Assembly: GCA_027493055.1 (NCBI GenBank)
Contig: JAPUDO010000114.1
Coordinates: 1-42,945 of the forward strand
Length of the DNA: 42,945 nt
Origin: Niabella sp.
Lineage (GTDB): Bacteria > Bacteroidota > Bacteroidia > Chitinophagales > Chitinophagaceae
Reading direction: 5' to 3'
Positions 32,895 through 42,271 of the stretch are shown here, in pieces. The notes beneath the pieces are model-generated. The model had not been told where the DNA came from, did not search any database, and was given only the letters and a program-made list of their open reading frames with translations. The translations under genes were made by a program, and so were the position numbers. How positions within the stretch are numbered: position 1 is the first letter of the stretch; every line of letters begins with the position of its first letter.

Positions 32895-33479
32895 CTATTC
32901 GGGCTTATCAACGCTCATGTCAACATACACAATTTTGTACCGGTTGCTTTTTTTGCCGCTGCCATATTTTTTGCTGAGGAGCCAACCGGCACCACCTATC
33001 CCGGTAGCTATGGCCACATTACGGGCGTTACGGTCATCCAGCAATGGTTTTGCTTTTTCAATAAACAGGCCATTGAAAAGATTAAGAAAAGTGTAGCCTA
33101 GTCCACCAATAGCGGCATACTTTCCCAAAGTGCCCAGATAATGATTCCTGTAGCTGCTTTTGGGGGTATATATGTATTTGATGTCTTTATAGTGGAGCTG
33201 TAAAATATAAGTGGTTACTGTGTCGTAGCTTACTGTTCCGAAGATATTGGTATAAGGCGCTGTTGTGAAATACCGCAGGTAGATGCTGTCGTTGGCTATT
33301 TTATCGATCAACGCATCGTAGCGTCTGCCATCGGTTGCCATAAAGGAAATATTCAAACCTGCATAGTAACTTTTTACAGAAACACCATTAGGCTTTTTAA
33401 CGGAAATAAAGTCCGGTACCTGGGCACGGACCGGCAGGGTAGCGGTGAAAAAGAAGCAAATCAACAGCAGCCTTAACAT
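32895..33479 (-). CDS. Secreted hypothetical protein
   Basis: 194 residues. Signal peptide MLRLLLICFFFTATLPVRAQ, then a beta-rich region (VKSYYAGLNISFMATDGRRYDALIDK) and a small Gly-rich hydrophobic segment (YAAIGGLGYTFLNLFNGLF) before a basic C-terminus with GSGKKSNRYKIVYVDMSV. This arrangement is common in secreted or outer-membrane-associated Bacteroidota proteins of unknown role. ATG start. It is adjacent to two broken genes but is itself intact. Confidence 0.7.
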   Translation of the reverse strand: MLRLLLICFFFTATLPVRAQVPDFISVKKPNGVSVKSYYAGLNISFMATDGRRYDALIDKIANDSIYLRYFTTAPYTNIFGTVSYDTVTTYILQLHYKDIKYIYTPKSSYRNHYLGTLGKYAAIGGLGYTFLNLFNGLFIEKAKPLLDDRNARNVAIATGIGGAGWLLSKKYGSGKKSNRYKIVYVDMSVDKPE

Positions 33480-33543
33480 TGCGCTAAAGGTAAAGTATAT
33501 ATATAATTGCGATGAATGAAATTTGTTAAAGCATTAAGAAATT

Positions 33544-34713
33544 TTACAGCTTCATCCTTTTTGCAAACTCCGGGTTCAGATAGGGTTTGAGTTCAGAAAA
33601 AGGTATCCAGATATTTATCTCACCACTGGCATACGGCGCTATTTCGTAAGGCACATACACAAAGCCAAGTCCCGCCGGGCCAAAATAAAAGTTGTTATTG
33701 GGAGCCAGATTCTTTACAAATAAGCTTTGATCAAGCGGTGTGGGCAACGGTATATTATATTGTTGCCGGTAATATTTTTCTAAAAGTTCAGCTGCTTTCA
33801 GGGAGTCGATATATACTATATCCTGCAGTGACAGATGTTTTTGGGTACCTGTATCAAAACAGTACATAGCAGTGCCATGATTACCATGAGCGCCGCCCGT
33901 ATAGGCATAGTTAAAAACACTAAGCGTTACATAGCCGTTTTCGTTGTAAATAATATTGCTCAGCGTTTGATACTCCCGGTTCAGAAAATAGTGAGGCGCT
34001 TTTTTATCAATACCCACGATGCTGCTGTCAACATCGGCATTATAGCCCTCAACCATATCTTTAACCAAAGCCGCAGCTGTTTGTGGCAGCGAAAGCCCGT
34101 CAAATTTTTTATTTCCATTTGTAATGATCTGCTTTAGCTGGCTGTTTAACCATGTAGCACCGGCATTGTCATCAGTAGCCCTAACTAACGTTACAGAGGA
34201 CTTTAAGGTTGGCGTGTCTGTTTTAAACTTTAAGTATTGGGCTGAGTCTATATAAGAGGCAGCATTAAAATGCAATGCAGGCTGGCTGGTGCTTTCCTTT
34301 AATTCAAAAGGGTAGGTGGTTTTCCCATCGCCACTTCTCCATATACCTTTTACGCCATCCTCGTGAATGGCCATTGCCAGGGTAGGCGATTGTTCAGATG
34401 TACGGTTACTTACTTCAAGAAGATAAATACTATCGCCGGGAGTTTTGCTCCAGTCTTTACTCAGGAAAATAGTTTGCCCCTGGTCTGTATAGTAATAATT
34501 GGCATCCACTCCCTCATGAGTTTTTAGAAAGTGCATTATTATGGGCTTGCCTGCAATGGACCCCTCCAGCGTTTTAAAAAAATAATCGTCAGAAAAGCTT
34601 TGTGCAGCCGGAATTTCAGGGGGATTATCACTGTCTGCAGCTTTTTTGTCATTGTTCTTGCAGGCTACAAGGCATACAAGTAATAGGGATACCAGAAAAA
34701 TCCTGTTGTTCAT
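33544..34713 (-). CDS. DUF3298-domain lipoprotein
   Basis: 389 residues from the ATG at 34713 (MNNRIFLVSLLLVCLVACKNN), a clear lipoprotein signal with Cys18. A 24-codon extension to 34785 lacks protein character. The C-terminal third carries the DUF3298 pattern: VTLSVFNYAYTGGAHGNHG followed by FDTGTQKHLSLQDIVY. The middle resembles DUF4163. Such pairs occur in secreted proteins of the RsiV anti-sigma type and in related lipoproteins that may bind or respond to lysozyme-like ligands, but no sigma factor is adjacent. Probably exposed in the periplasm or on the outer membrane. Confidence 0.85.
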   Translation of the reverse strand: MNNRIFLVSLLLVCLVACKNNDKKAADSDNPPEIPAAQSFSDDYFFKTLEGSIAGKPIIMHFLKTHEGVDANYYYTDQGQTIFLSKDWSKTPGDSIYLLEVSNRTSEQSPTLAMAIHEDGVKGIWRSGDGKTTYPFELKESTSQPALHFNAASYIDSAQYLKFKTDTPTLKSSVTLVRATDDNAGATWLNSQLKQIITNGNKKFDGLSLPQTAAALVKDMVEGYNADVDSSIVGIDKKAPHYFLNREYQTLSNIIYNENGYVTLSVFNYAYTGGAHGNHGTAMYCFDTGTQKHLSLQDIVYIDSLKAAELLEKYYRQQYNIPLPTPLDQSLFVKNLAPNNNFYFGPAGLGFVYVPYEIAPYASGEINIWIPFSELKPYLNPEFAKRMKL

Positions 34714-35002
34714 AATGATAAGGGTTGTAAGGTGCTGTATAATACGGGTAATCAGATAATTCTTAAATAAAAATTCATGCCACAAAACTAAAGGAGCGCA
34801 CTATCTAAAAACCAGTAATATTTGCCTGGTCAAAAATAATAATAAATATGCAAGAGAAGCGTACATGAAATTTTTCATTTAGAAAATATACAAAGAATGA
34901 ATGAATTCCGAATGCTTTTGGGATATGGAAGTTCCCCACGGCTAAAACAATACTAAATATTCATGGGAAAATTGCAGGGTCCCCTTAATTTTAGCAATTG
35001 AA

Positions 35003-37135
35003 ATGACTTTTTTGTTGACGAGGTTGAGCATACATATCAGTAAGATCGCATTACAGCCGGTAGCCACTGGTTTCTCACTGTTCCAACCGTTTTATCTTAC
35101 CCCGCTTCCGGCCTTATTCTTTTCAGTGCTATTTTCAATAGCCGGCTATGCGCAGCTCCCGGTTGCAGATACGGTACAGGCTCTTGATGAGGTAACGGTA
35201 AAGGCTTTTGGGCAACATACCAATATGGCTACGGCCATTGTAGCCAAAACGGGCTATTTGACATATTCTAATAAAATGTCGCTGCTTACGGATATGAATA
35301 CTATACCGGGAGTAAGAATGGAGGAGCGGTCACCGGGAAGCTACCGGATCAATATCCGGGGCAGCTCGCTTCGTTCCCCGTTTGGGGTGAGAAATGTAAA
35401 AGTGTACTGGAACGATATTCCTCTTACAGACCCGGGAGGCAGCACTTATTTTAACCAGCTGGCATTTAATAATTTTTCAACCCTGGAAGTGGTGAAAGGG
35501 CCGGTGTCGAGCATGTATGGTGCGGGCACTGGCGGACTGATATTAGCAGAGAATGCGGTGGATAACAAAACCGGCGCCTCGTTAGAATATATTACCGGGA
35601 GCTATAACCTGCAAACGTTGTTGGCTTCAGCAAACTGGCAGGGAGAAAAGCTGGGATCTAAAGTAACTTATGCTCATAATCAAAGTAATGGCTACCGGCA
35701 GCAATCTGCCATGAGACGTGATAACTTTTCCTGGACGGCTGATATGAAGCTGTCATTACGCCGGCATTTATCCATATCAGTTTTATATACCGATATGGAT
35801 TATGAGACACCAGGGGCGCTTACCCTTGCTGAGTATAAAAAAGATCCTGAAGGGGCCAGACCTTCTGCCGGCATTTATCCATCGGCTGTTGATGCCAAAG
35901 CAGCCATCTTCCAGAAAAATTTAACCGGTGGCGTCACTTATAAAGATGCTTTCAGTACTGTATTCTCCAATACTACAACGTTTTACGGCGCTTATAACAG
36001 GATTGAGAATAGTGCTGTCCGGAACTATGAAACCCGCAATGAGCCACATTTCGGAGGCCGGTCTGTTTTTACCTTTGATAAAAAGCTGCCTGGCGGTAAT
36101 TCCATTAATTGGAATACGGGCGTGGAAGCGCAATCGGGCCATTTTAATATTCGTGTGAATGGGAATAAATCAGGAGTGCCGGATACTTTACAGACCAATG
36201 ATGACGTAACAACTATTTTGTACAGCATCTTCACACAGGCAGCCTTTACTACAGGGTTTAATTGGATTTACACTGCTGGTTTGAGCTATAATAAAAGCAA
36301 AATAGATTTCAACCGGTTAAGCGATGAGCCGCCTCTTAACCAGCCGCTTGCTTTCAGTAACCAGGTGGCGCCGCGCCTCTCTGTTTCAAAGGCTTTCAAA
36401 GGAAATTTTTCTTTACTGGCAGTAGCGGCCAAAGGATATGCGCCGCCTACTATTGCTGAGCTGTTGCCCTCTACCGGTGTAATCAATACATCTTTAAAAG
36501 CGGAAGCAGGCTGGAATTATGAGCTTACACTGAAGAAACAAATATTTGGCCGGGTTTGGCTGGAAGCCACAGGCTTTCATTTCAACTTAAAGGATGCGCT
36601 TGTGCAGCGCAGAGATGAATCCGGAGCTGACTATTTTACAAATGCTGGAAATATGAAGCAAAAAGGAGCAGAACTATTTGCTTCTTATAATTTCAGAGAC
36701 CGGTCCACAGGTTTTCTTAATTACGGATATGTAAGAGCCGGATACACTTATAACCATTTCCGTTACGGGAATTTCATTAAAGAGGAAAACGATTTTTCCG
36801 GTAAATGGCTGCCGGGTATTCCATCCAATATCCTCTCCCTGCAGGCTGATTTTCGTTTTAAGAAAGGCTTTTATTTAAACGGAACGTACTATGGTGCTTC
36901 TTCCGTTTTTTTGAATGATGCTAATACCGCCGAGGCAAAGGGGTATCATTTGTTAACGGCAAAACTGGGTTATAGCTTTTCTGTTAATAAGATGAAATTG
37001 AATATATATACCGGTGCTGATAACCTGCTGAATGAAAATCACAGCCTGGGTAACGACATCAACGCGGCTGCGGGAAGGTATTACAATGCCGCCCCGGCAA
37101 GAAATTATTACATAGGAGCGGCAATGAGCCTGTAA
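35003..37135 (+). CDS. TonB-dependent receptor (siderophore/vitamin B12 type)
   Basis: 710 residues. An unusually long leader of about 50 residues ends in FSVLFSIAGYAQ. A TonB box (LDEVTVKA) comes at once after it. A classic plug domain follows (MNTIPGVRMEERSPGSYRINIRGSSLRSPFGVRNVKVYWN, given by start and end features, then LEVVKGPVSSMYGAGTGG). The barrel ends LNIYTGADNLLNENHSLGNDINAAAGRYYNAAPARNYYIG-like motifs and AAMSL. Unlike the other three receptors it has no carboxypeptidase-regulatory-like domain. It resembles receptors for iron chelates or cobalamin. The ligand cannot be told from this. Confidence 0.92.
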   Translation: MTFLLTRLSIHISKIALQPVATGFSLFQPFYLTPLPALFFSVLFSIAGYAQLPVADTVQALDEVTVKAFGQHTNMATAIVAKTGYLTYSNKMSLLTDMNTIPGVRMEERSPGSYRINIRGSSLRSPFGVRNVKVYWNDIPLTDPGGSTYFNQLAFNNFSTLEVVKGPVSSMYGAGTGGLILAENAVDNKTGASLEYITGSYNLQTLLASANWQGEKLGSKVTYAHNQSNGYRQQSAMRRDNFSWTADMKLSLRRHLSISVLYTDMDYETPGALTLAEYKKDPEGARPSAGIYPSAVDAKAAIFQKNLTGGVTYKDAFSTVFSNTTTFYGAYNRIENSAVRNYETRNEPHFGGRSVFTFDKKLPGGNSINWNTGVEAQSGHFNIRVNGNKSGVPDTLQTNDDVTTILYSIFTQAAFTTGFNWIYTAGLSYNKSKIDFNRLSDEPPLNQPLAFSNQVAPRLSVSKAFKGNFSLLAVAAKGYAPPTIAELLPSTGVINTSLKAEAGWNYELTLKKQIFGRVWLEATGFHFNLKDALVQRRDESGADYFTNAGNMKQKGAELFASYNFRDRSTGFLNYGYVRAGYTYNHFRYGNFIKEENDFSGKWLPGIPSNILSLQADFRFKKGFYLNGTYYGASSVFLNDANTAEAKGYHLLTAKLGYSFSVNKMKLNIYTGADNLLNENHSLGNDINAAAGRYYNAAPARNYYIGAAMSL

Positions 37136-37158
37136 AGAAACGTATAGGATGTTTGCTG

Positions 37159-37521
37159 TTATCTGAAAACTGCAGTAGCCATATTAGCCGATTCGTAAGC
37201 CATCTTTAAATTGTACTCAGTAGCTATTTTTTTGATATTGATCAGGTCTACAATGGTTCCTATAAAGCACAAACCTGCAGTAAAGAAGTATAATATGCCC
37301 AATCCAATATCTCCTACAATAATCCTGTGTATGCCGGCAAATCCTACAAACCCTAAGAGCGCCAGCACCAATACTAAAGTACGGTCTTTTCTTTTGCCCT
37401 GGTAAATAGACAAAAAAGTGTGTTGCTGTTGTTCGCTCATGTCTTTGGTAAGATTTATAATGGTTGCCATTTCATCATACTCCATATCAGGAAACATTCT
37501 TAAAAGTTGTTGCTGGTCCAT
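37159..37521 (-). CDS. TM2-domain membrane protein
   Basis: 120 residues. The TM2 core is clear: VLALLGFVGFAGIHRIIVGDIGLGILYFFTAGLCFIGTIVDL, two membrane helices joined by a short loop with DRTL ahead. A short acidic N-terminal helix (DQQQLLRMFPDMEYDEMA) precedes it. TM2 proteins have no settled role. Its start at 37521 lies 35 bp inside the preceding DUF2752 gene, so translation of the two is coupled. Confidence 0.85.
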   Translation of the reverse strand: MDQQQLLRMFPDMEYDEMATIINLTKDMSEQQQHTFLSIYQGKRKDRTLVLVLALLGFVGFAGIHRIIVGDIGLGILYFFTAGLCFIGTIVDLINIKKIATEYNLKMAYESANMATAVFR

Positions 37522-37801
37522 AACTGTTTGTTTTGTTGATAGTATAAATTGCTTTGCAGCTTTGATAAAACAGGATCAATGTAGCCGGTATGCCTAAAAT
37601 ATGTTCCTGCACCGATTTCCCGAATTCAAAATGAAGTGCATAATGGATAGCATGCCCTAAGCCACATCCAGGGCACCACTCAATGCCCATATTTTTTAAG
37701 ATGCAAAGAGACGTAGTGCTCTCTGCGTTCATTAATCCTAAAGCTATTAAAGCCCCGTTCCAGAGTATCACTTCACTATATTTTCTTAAAAAGCGGAGCA
37801 T
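37487..37801 (-). CDS. DUF2752 membrane protein
   Basis: 104 residues. The family signature MGIEWCPGCGLGHAIHYAL is present with its CxxC pair, and two or three hydrophobic segments flank it. DUF2752 is a small membrane family of unknown function, often found next to TM2 genes in Bacteroidota. The order here (DUF2752 first, TM2 second with a 35-bp overlap) fits that pairing. Confidence 0.85.
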   Translation of the reverse strand: MLRFLRKYSEVILWNGALIALGLMNAESTTSLCILKNMGIEWCPGCGLGHAIHYALHFEFGKSVQEHILGIPATLILFYQSCKAIYTINKTNSYGPATTFKNVS

Positions 37802-38194
37802 GGCTTTATTTTTAATTGATAGTGTAAAGTTACTCCCTGCACCGGTACCGGCGTAGCACTCATCGGTAAAGCGGGTGGAAATGGCGGTGAAATGGTGAGG
37901 AGAGAATGTAAAATGTAGAATATTAAATATTGAATGTAAAATGTTAAGTGTCCGACAGTATCAATTATCCTGCATCCGGTATAATGTACGATGTTAGTTG
38001 TACGATGTACGATATTAAAGCTAAAGGCTGAAGGCATGAAGCAGAAAGCTGAAGGTATAAGGGCTTCAAGCCTTAAGCATCCAGCATTTGGCCTTTAGCT
38101 GTAACCAGCATCCGGCAACTTGTACCCAGCCTTTAGTGTCTAACATCTATATACTATTGTCTAAGTACTAACTAACCTTCCCTGCTTCCTGCCT
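37802..38194. repeat. Gene-free low-complexity stretch with inverted repeats
   Basis: 393 bp without a supported gene. It holds short tandem-like units (TGTAAAATGT, TTGTACGATGTACGAT), AGCTAAAGGC at 38019-38028 inverted as GCCTTTAGCT at 38091-38100, and a small GGCTT-C-AAGCC dyad near 38063. Several CAGCATCC/AGCCTTTAG units recur downstream. Probably a dispersed repeat cluster between the DUF2752 gene and the ABC exporter operon. Confidence 0.5.
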
Positions 38195-39466
38195 TTACTT
38201 CCTCATTGCCCATTTGATCATTTCTTTCCAGGTAGGTTTTTTGCCATACATTAAGATGCCGGTACGGTATATTTTTCCTGCAAACCAAACCATGAATAAA
38301 AATCCTCCTACCAGCGATATCATACTCAGCGCCAGCTCCCAGTATGGAACTGTGCCGGGTACTCCATAAGCTACGCGGGCCATCATTACAATGGGAGAAG
38401 TAAAAGGTATAATGCTGGTCCATACTGCAACAGGACTGGTAGGATCTTTCATAGCAATGGTAAGCATAAAGATGGCGAATATGATAATGAGCGTAATAGG
38501 AAAAGAAAGTGACTGTGCCTCGCGAACATCTTCGTTTACCGCGCTTCCCACTGCTGCATAAATAGAAGAATAGAAAAAGAATCCGCCTAAAAAGTAAAAA
38601 GCAAATAGTGTCAGCAGCAAGCCCATATTTACACTGGTAAAAATTTTTTGGGCACCGCCTACCATCTGTGCCATAGAAGGATTGGCATCTACAGCTGCCT
38701 TACTTACATTGTATATAATAAATACAAACGCAATCCACAATAAAAACTGGGTCAATGCTACCAGGGCAATACCTACTATTTTCCCCAGCATGAGCTGAAA
38801 GGGTTTCACTGATGATACCATAACTTCGGCAATGCGGTTGGTTTTTTCTTCCATTACGCCCATCATCACCTGAGATCCGTAAATAAGCAGGATAAAGTAA
38901 ACAAGGAATCCTGCAGCATAGCCAATGATCATTGCATTGGTTCCATCAGCATTTTTATCCTGCATATTTTCTGCTGATACGCTCAGGTGGCTGTCGGCAA
39001 GGGTTTCACGCTTTTCCGTGTCAATGCCCAGCTCTTCATATTTAATATCGTTCCAGATGCCGTTCAGCTTGGCCTGTACCGCCGGTATGGCGCCTAAAGT
39101 GCGGTTAGATTTAATGGAAACAGCGCCAGGAGATTTTGAAACCATCATGCCTGACGGTATTACGGTATAACCATCATATCCTTTGTTTTCAAAATTTTTC
39201 GACAGGGCTTTAGGATCTTCTTTTACCAATGTGAGTATGCTGGATGGATCTTCTGTATTTGCTTTTTCTATTTTTTCAGCAGTGAACTTGCGGGAAGAAT
39301 CCACCACAGCTATTTTCAGTACGGTAGAGGATTTAGCACCAATGTACCCGGTACCAAAAATCAATCCCAGGTACAGTAAAGGGAAAAGCAGGGTAGAGAT
39401 GATAAAAGTTTTTTTTCTTACCCGTGTAAGAAATTCGCGTTGTATAATTAAGAATGTTTTATTCAT
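38195..39466 (-). CDS. ABC-2 type transporter permease (NatB-like)
   Basis: 423 residues. One membrane helix near the N-terminus (KKTFIISTLLFPLLYLGLIFG), a large extracellular domain (about residues 30-180), then five membrane helices with YAAVGSAVNEDVREAQSLSFP and IPFTSPIVMMARVAYG, typical of NatB-type permeases. It starts 20 bp downstream of the ATPase gene on the same strand. The pair probably exports a small molecule or ion. The substrate is unknown. Confidence 0.9.
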   Translation of the reverse strand: MNKTFLIIQREFLTRVRKKTFIISTLLFPLLYLGLIFGTGYIGAKSSTVLKIAVVDSSRKFTAEKIEKANTEDPSSILTLVKEDPKALSKNFENKGYDGYTVIPSGMMVSKSPGAVSIKSNRTLGAIPAVQAKLNGIWNDIKYEELGIDTEKRETLADSHLSVSAENMQDKNADGTNAMIIGYAAGFLVYFILLIYGSQVMMGVMEEKTNRIAEVMVSSVKPFQLMLGKIVGIALVALTQFLLWIAFVFIIYNVSKAAVDANPSMAQMVGGAQKIFTSVNMGLLLTLFAFYFLGGFFFYSSIYAAVGSAVNEDVREAQSLSFPITLIIIFAIFMLTIAMKDPTSPVAVWTSIIPFTSPIVMMARVAYGVPGTVPYWELALSMISLVGGFLFMVWFAGKIYRTGILMYGKKPTWKEMIKWAMRK

Positions 39467-39486
39467 TTTTCGTGTTTGGGTGGTGA

Positions 39487-40419
39487 TTAATGTACTTCCT
39501 GGAACCTGCGTGCCAGTGGTGTTCCTTCTACCTGGCGGATAAAAATGTCGTTAAGGCTGGGCAGTATTTCGTTGAAAGATTCTATAGATGCGCCGTTGCT
39601 CAGCAGGTATTGTAAAATTTCATTATTGCTTTTGCCTTCCTGCTTTTGAATAATAAGGCTGTTATCGCTTCTGTCTTTTATAACAAACACCTCATTGTCT
39701 GTGATATCATTACCGGTACCTGTCAGGGAAATCCGGTAAAGGTATTCTTTAAAGTCCTGCTTTACCTGGTGTACAGTGCCATCCAGTATTTTTTGGCCCC
39801 GGTTCACCAGTATAATATGGTCGCATATTTCTTCCACCTGCTCCATGCGGTGTGTGCTGAAGATAATGGTAGCACCCTGTTGGGCAAGATTGAATATTTC
39901 ATCCTTTATCAGGTTGCTGTTTACAGGATCGAGGCCGCTGAAAGGCTCATCCAGTATGATCAGTTTAGGGTTGTGCAGCACAGTGGTTACAAATTGCAGC
40001 TTTTGCTGCATCCCCTTTGAAAGGTCCTCTACTTTTTTGTTCCACCAGCTTTCCATTTCAAATTTGGCAAACCACTCTTTGATTTTCCCGGTAGCTTCTT
40101 TTTTGCTGATACCTTTTAGCTGGGCAAGGTAAAGGGTTTGTTCTCCTATTTTCATTTTTTTATAAAGGCCGCGCTCTTCCGGCATATAGCCAATTTTGGC
40201 AATGTCATTAGCGGGATTAAAAGGCTGGCCGTCAAAAATGATAGAGCCGCTGTCCGGATAAAATATCCCGGTGATCATGCGTATCAGGGTAGTTTTGCCG
40301 GCACCATTGGGGCCCAGCAAACCAAATATCTGCCCCTGCTCAATGCTCAGGCTGATATCATCCACGGCCTTTTGGGTAGCAAAATATTTTTTCAGATTTT
40401 TTACTTCAAGTATCGGCAT
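39487..40419 (-). CDS. ABC transporter ATP-binding protein (NatA-like)
   Basis: 310 residues. Walker A is GPNGAGKTT, the signature is LSKGMQQKLQ and Walker B is LIILDEPFSGLDP, with the H-loop FSTHRMEQVEEICDHI. The C-terminal extension of about 90 residues is seen in NatA-type exporters. It is the first gene of a two-gene exporter operon with the permease at 38195. Confidence 0.95.
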   Translation of the reverse strand: MPILEVKNLKKYFATQKAVDDISLSIEQGQIFGLLGPNGAGKTTLIRMITGIFYPDSGSIIFDGQPFNPANDIAKIGYMPEERGLYKKMKIGEQTLYLAQLKGISKKEATGKIKEWFAKFEMESWWNKKVEDLSKGMQQKLQFVTTVLHNPKLIILDEPFSGLDPVNSNLIKDEIFNLAQQGATIIFSTHRMEQVEEICDHIILVNRGQKILDGTVHQVKQDFKEYLYRISLTGTGNDITDNEVFVIKDRSDNSLIIQKQEGKSNNEILQYLLSNGASIESFNEILPSLNDIFIRQVEGTPLARRFQEVH

Positions 40420-40602
40420 TATAACTGTGTTTATGTATTAGAGTCAGGCAAAGATAAAATGTTACAGCTTCCTGTAGTTTTAATTTTACGTGCGGATAAA
40501 CTTGCCTTAATCCACTTTTCATTATTGTTATTATTTTAATAATAGGGCTATTGTTAAAATAGTTGTTCATTTCCTGCAACTTTGCACATTATCTTAACGT
40601 GT

Positions 40603-41589
40603 ATGAACAGGAAACTATTTACTCTTTCAGTTATTTTAATAGCCGTTGTTGTAGTATCGGGCTGGGGATTTCTGGTACACCGTACCATAGCCCAGCTGGC
40701 TATTTATGAGTTGCCCAGGCCTATGCAGCCTTTTTTTTATGCAAATAAAGATTCTTTGGTGTACAGCGCTCCCAGGCCCGATGTCAGGCGCACACAGGAT
40801 GAAAGCGAGGGTAGCAAGCATTATATGGATATGGAGCGTTTTGGAGAAAATCCTTTTAAAGAAGTACCGCATGATTTTAATGAAGCGGTTGCTAAATATT
40901 CATTGGACACCTTAAATAAATATGGTACGCTTCCTTATGTGGTAGTGGAGTATGTGGACAGGCTTACCAATGCGTTCCGTTCTCAAAATGCCGACAGCAT
41001 TGTATTTTATGCGGCTGACTTGAGCCATTATATTTCAGATGCACATGTGCCTTTGCATACCTCTATTAATTTTGACGGACAGCTTACCGGGCAGCATGGC
41101 CTTCATGATCTTTGGGAAACCACTGTTCCTGAAGTAGAGATCACCAACTACCATCTCAGCAGCCGTCATAAGGCTAAATATATTAAGTCCCCGTCTGATG
41201 AAATATGGAAGATCATCGAGCATACTTTTTCGCTGTTACCCGAAATGTTTGCCAAAGAAACCGAGGTTTCCAAAAATTTTACAGAGGCTACCAAATATCG
41301 CTGGGAAGTGCGTTGGGGGAAAAACAGGCGTTTCTATACGGAAGCCTTTGCAAAGCAATATTCAAAGGCCTTAAAGTCTTCGATCAACGACCAATTAGTG
41401 GCCTCTTCCAATGCGGTGGCAGACTTTTGGTACACCGCCTGGGTAAATGCTGGTAAGCCTAATCTCAATAAATTACTGGAAAAGCCCTGTAACAAGAAGG
41501 CATTCAAAGCAGAGCGTAAAGCCTTTTTAAAGAATGAGCTGGTTAAAAAACGTATATTGATCGCAACACAAAGAATGACGAAGGATTAA
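40603..41589 (+). CDS. Secreted zinc-dependent phospholipase C / S1-P1 nuclease-like protein
   Basis: 328 residues from the ATG at 40603 (MNRKLFTLSVILIAVVVVSG). A TTG 7 codons earlier is rejected. The mature protein begins with WGFLVHRTIAQLA (the N-terminal Trp plus His used as zinc ligands in this fold), then LSHYISDAHVPLHTSINFDG and QHGLHDLWETTV, which supply further His and Asp ligands. This is the trinuclear-zinc fold shared by bacterial phospholipase C and S1/P1 nucleases. The precise substrate cannot be told. It is probably periplasmic or secreted. A -7-like CAACTTTG lies about 20 bp before the start. Confidence 0.8.
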   Translation: MNRKLFTLSVILIAVVVVSGWGFLVHRTIAQLAIYELPRPMQPFFYANKDSLVYSAPRPDVRRTQDESEGSKHYMDMERFGENPFKEVPHDFNEAVAKYSLDTLNKYGTLPYVVVEYVDRLTNAFRSQNADSIVFYAADLSHYISDAHVPLHTSINFDGQLTGQHGLHDLWETTVPEVEITNYHLSSRHKAKYIKSPSDEIWKIIEHTFSLLPEMFAKETEVSKNFTEATKYRWEVRWGKNRRFYTEAFAKQYSKALKSSINDQLVASSNAVADFWYTAWVNAGKPNLNKLLEKPCNKKAFKAERKAFLKNELVKKRILIATQRMTKD

Positions 41590-41590
41590 A

Positions 41591-41679
41591 GAAGTCGGAA
41601 GTCTGAAGACAGAGGTCTGAAGTAACTGTCATCGGACCTCCGACCTCGGACTTTCAGTCTTTCGGACTTCCCGACCTTA
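41591..41679. repeat. Inverted AAGTC-type repeat between two genes
   Basis: Left part 41591-41622 (GAAGTCGGAAGTCTGAAGAC and related) and right part 41634-41677 (ending TTCGGACTTCCCGACC) are rough inverted copies. Between them is AACTGTCATCGG, which belongs to the same repeat type as the flanks of the 22-kb cassette. It fills the whole gap between two plus-strand genes. Confidence 0.65.
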
Positions 41680-41685
41680 AACATT

Positions 41686-42177
41686 ATGACCCGCATCGGC
41701 CTTATATCAGATACACATGGTTTTTTAGACGAAAATGTATTTAAGCATTTTGAACAATGCGATGAGATCTGGCATTGCGGGGATTTTGGAAATGCGGCCC
41801 TGGCCGATCAGTTACAGGCTTTTAAACCTTTGCGCGGAGTTTATGGCAATATAGATGGGATGGATATCCGCAACCGGTTTGGAGAAGTGCTCACATTTCA
41901 TATAGATCAGGTAAAGGTGATGATGAAACATATTGGCGGCTACCCGCCCAAATATAATCCCGAAACCAAAAAGCAGGTAATTGCTGAAAAGCCGCAGCTT
42001 TTTATCAGCGGGCATTCCCATATTCTAAAGATCATGTACGACGATGCCTTGCAGTGCCTGCACATGAATCCCGGCGCTGCCGGAAAACAGGGCTGGCAAA
42101 AAGTAAGGACCCTTATCCGTTTTGTAATAGACGGAGCTGCGTTTAAAAACTGTGAGGTGATTGAATTGGGCGGTTAA
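41686..42177 (+). CDS. YfcE/MJ0936-family metallophosphoesterase
   Basis: 163 residues. The five metal-binding motifs are present in order: D9-T-H11 (LISDTHG), HCGDFGN, GNID, then the MKHIGGYPP stretch and SGHSHI. This short family hydrolyses phosphodiesters and includes YfcE-type enzymes. The natural substrate is not known. ATG start. The upstream 96 bp are repeat DNA. Confidence 0.92.
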   Translation: MTRIGLISDTHGFLDENVFKHFEQCDEIWHCGDFGNAALADQLQAFKPLRGVYGNIDGMDIRNRFGEVLTFHIDQVKVMMKHIGGYPPKYNPETKKQVIAEKPQLFISGHSHILKIMYDDALQCLHMNPGAAGKQGWQKVRTLIRFVIDGAAFKNCEVIELGG

Positions 42178-42180
42178 GTA

Positions 42181-42270
42181 AAATGCTGAATGCAGAGTAT
42201 TACATTTAATATTCAGCATTTAATATTTTAATTTTATCCTGTCATCGATCATCAGTCAACTGTCATCTTT
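42181..42270. repeat. Palindrome and GTCATC-type repeat after the phosphoesterase gene
   Basis: AAATGCTGAAT (42181-42191) is perfectly inverted as ATTCAGCATTT (42211-42221). At 42239-42270 a tract of CTGTCATC, ATCATCAGTCAAC and TGTCATC units resembles the right end of the 22-kb cassette. Confidence 0.65.
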
Positions 42271-42271
42271 C

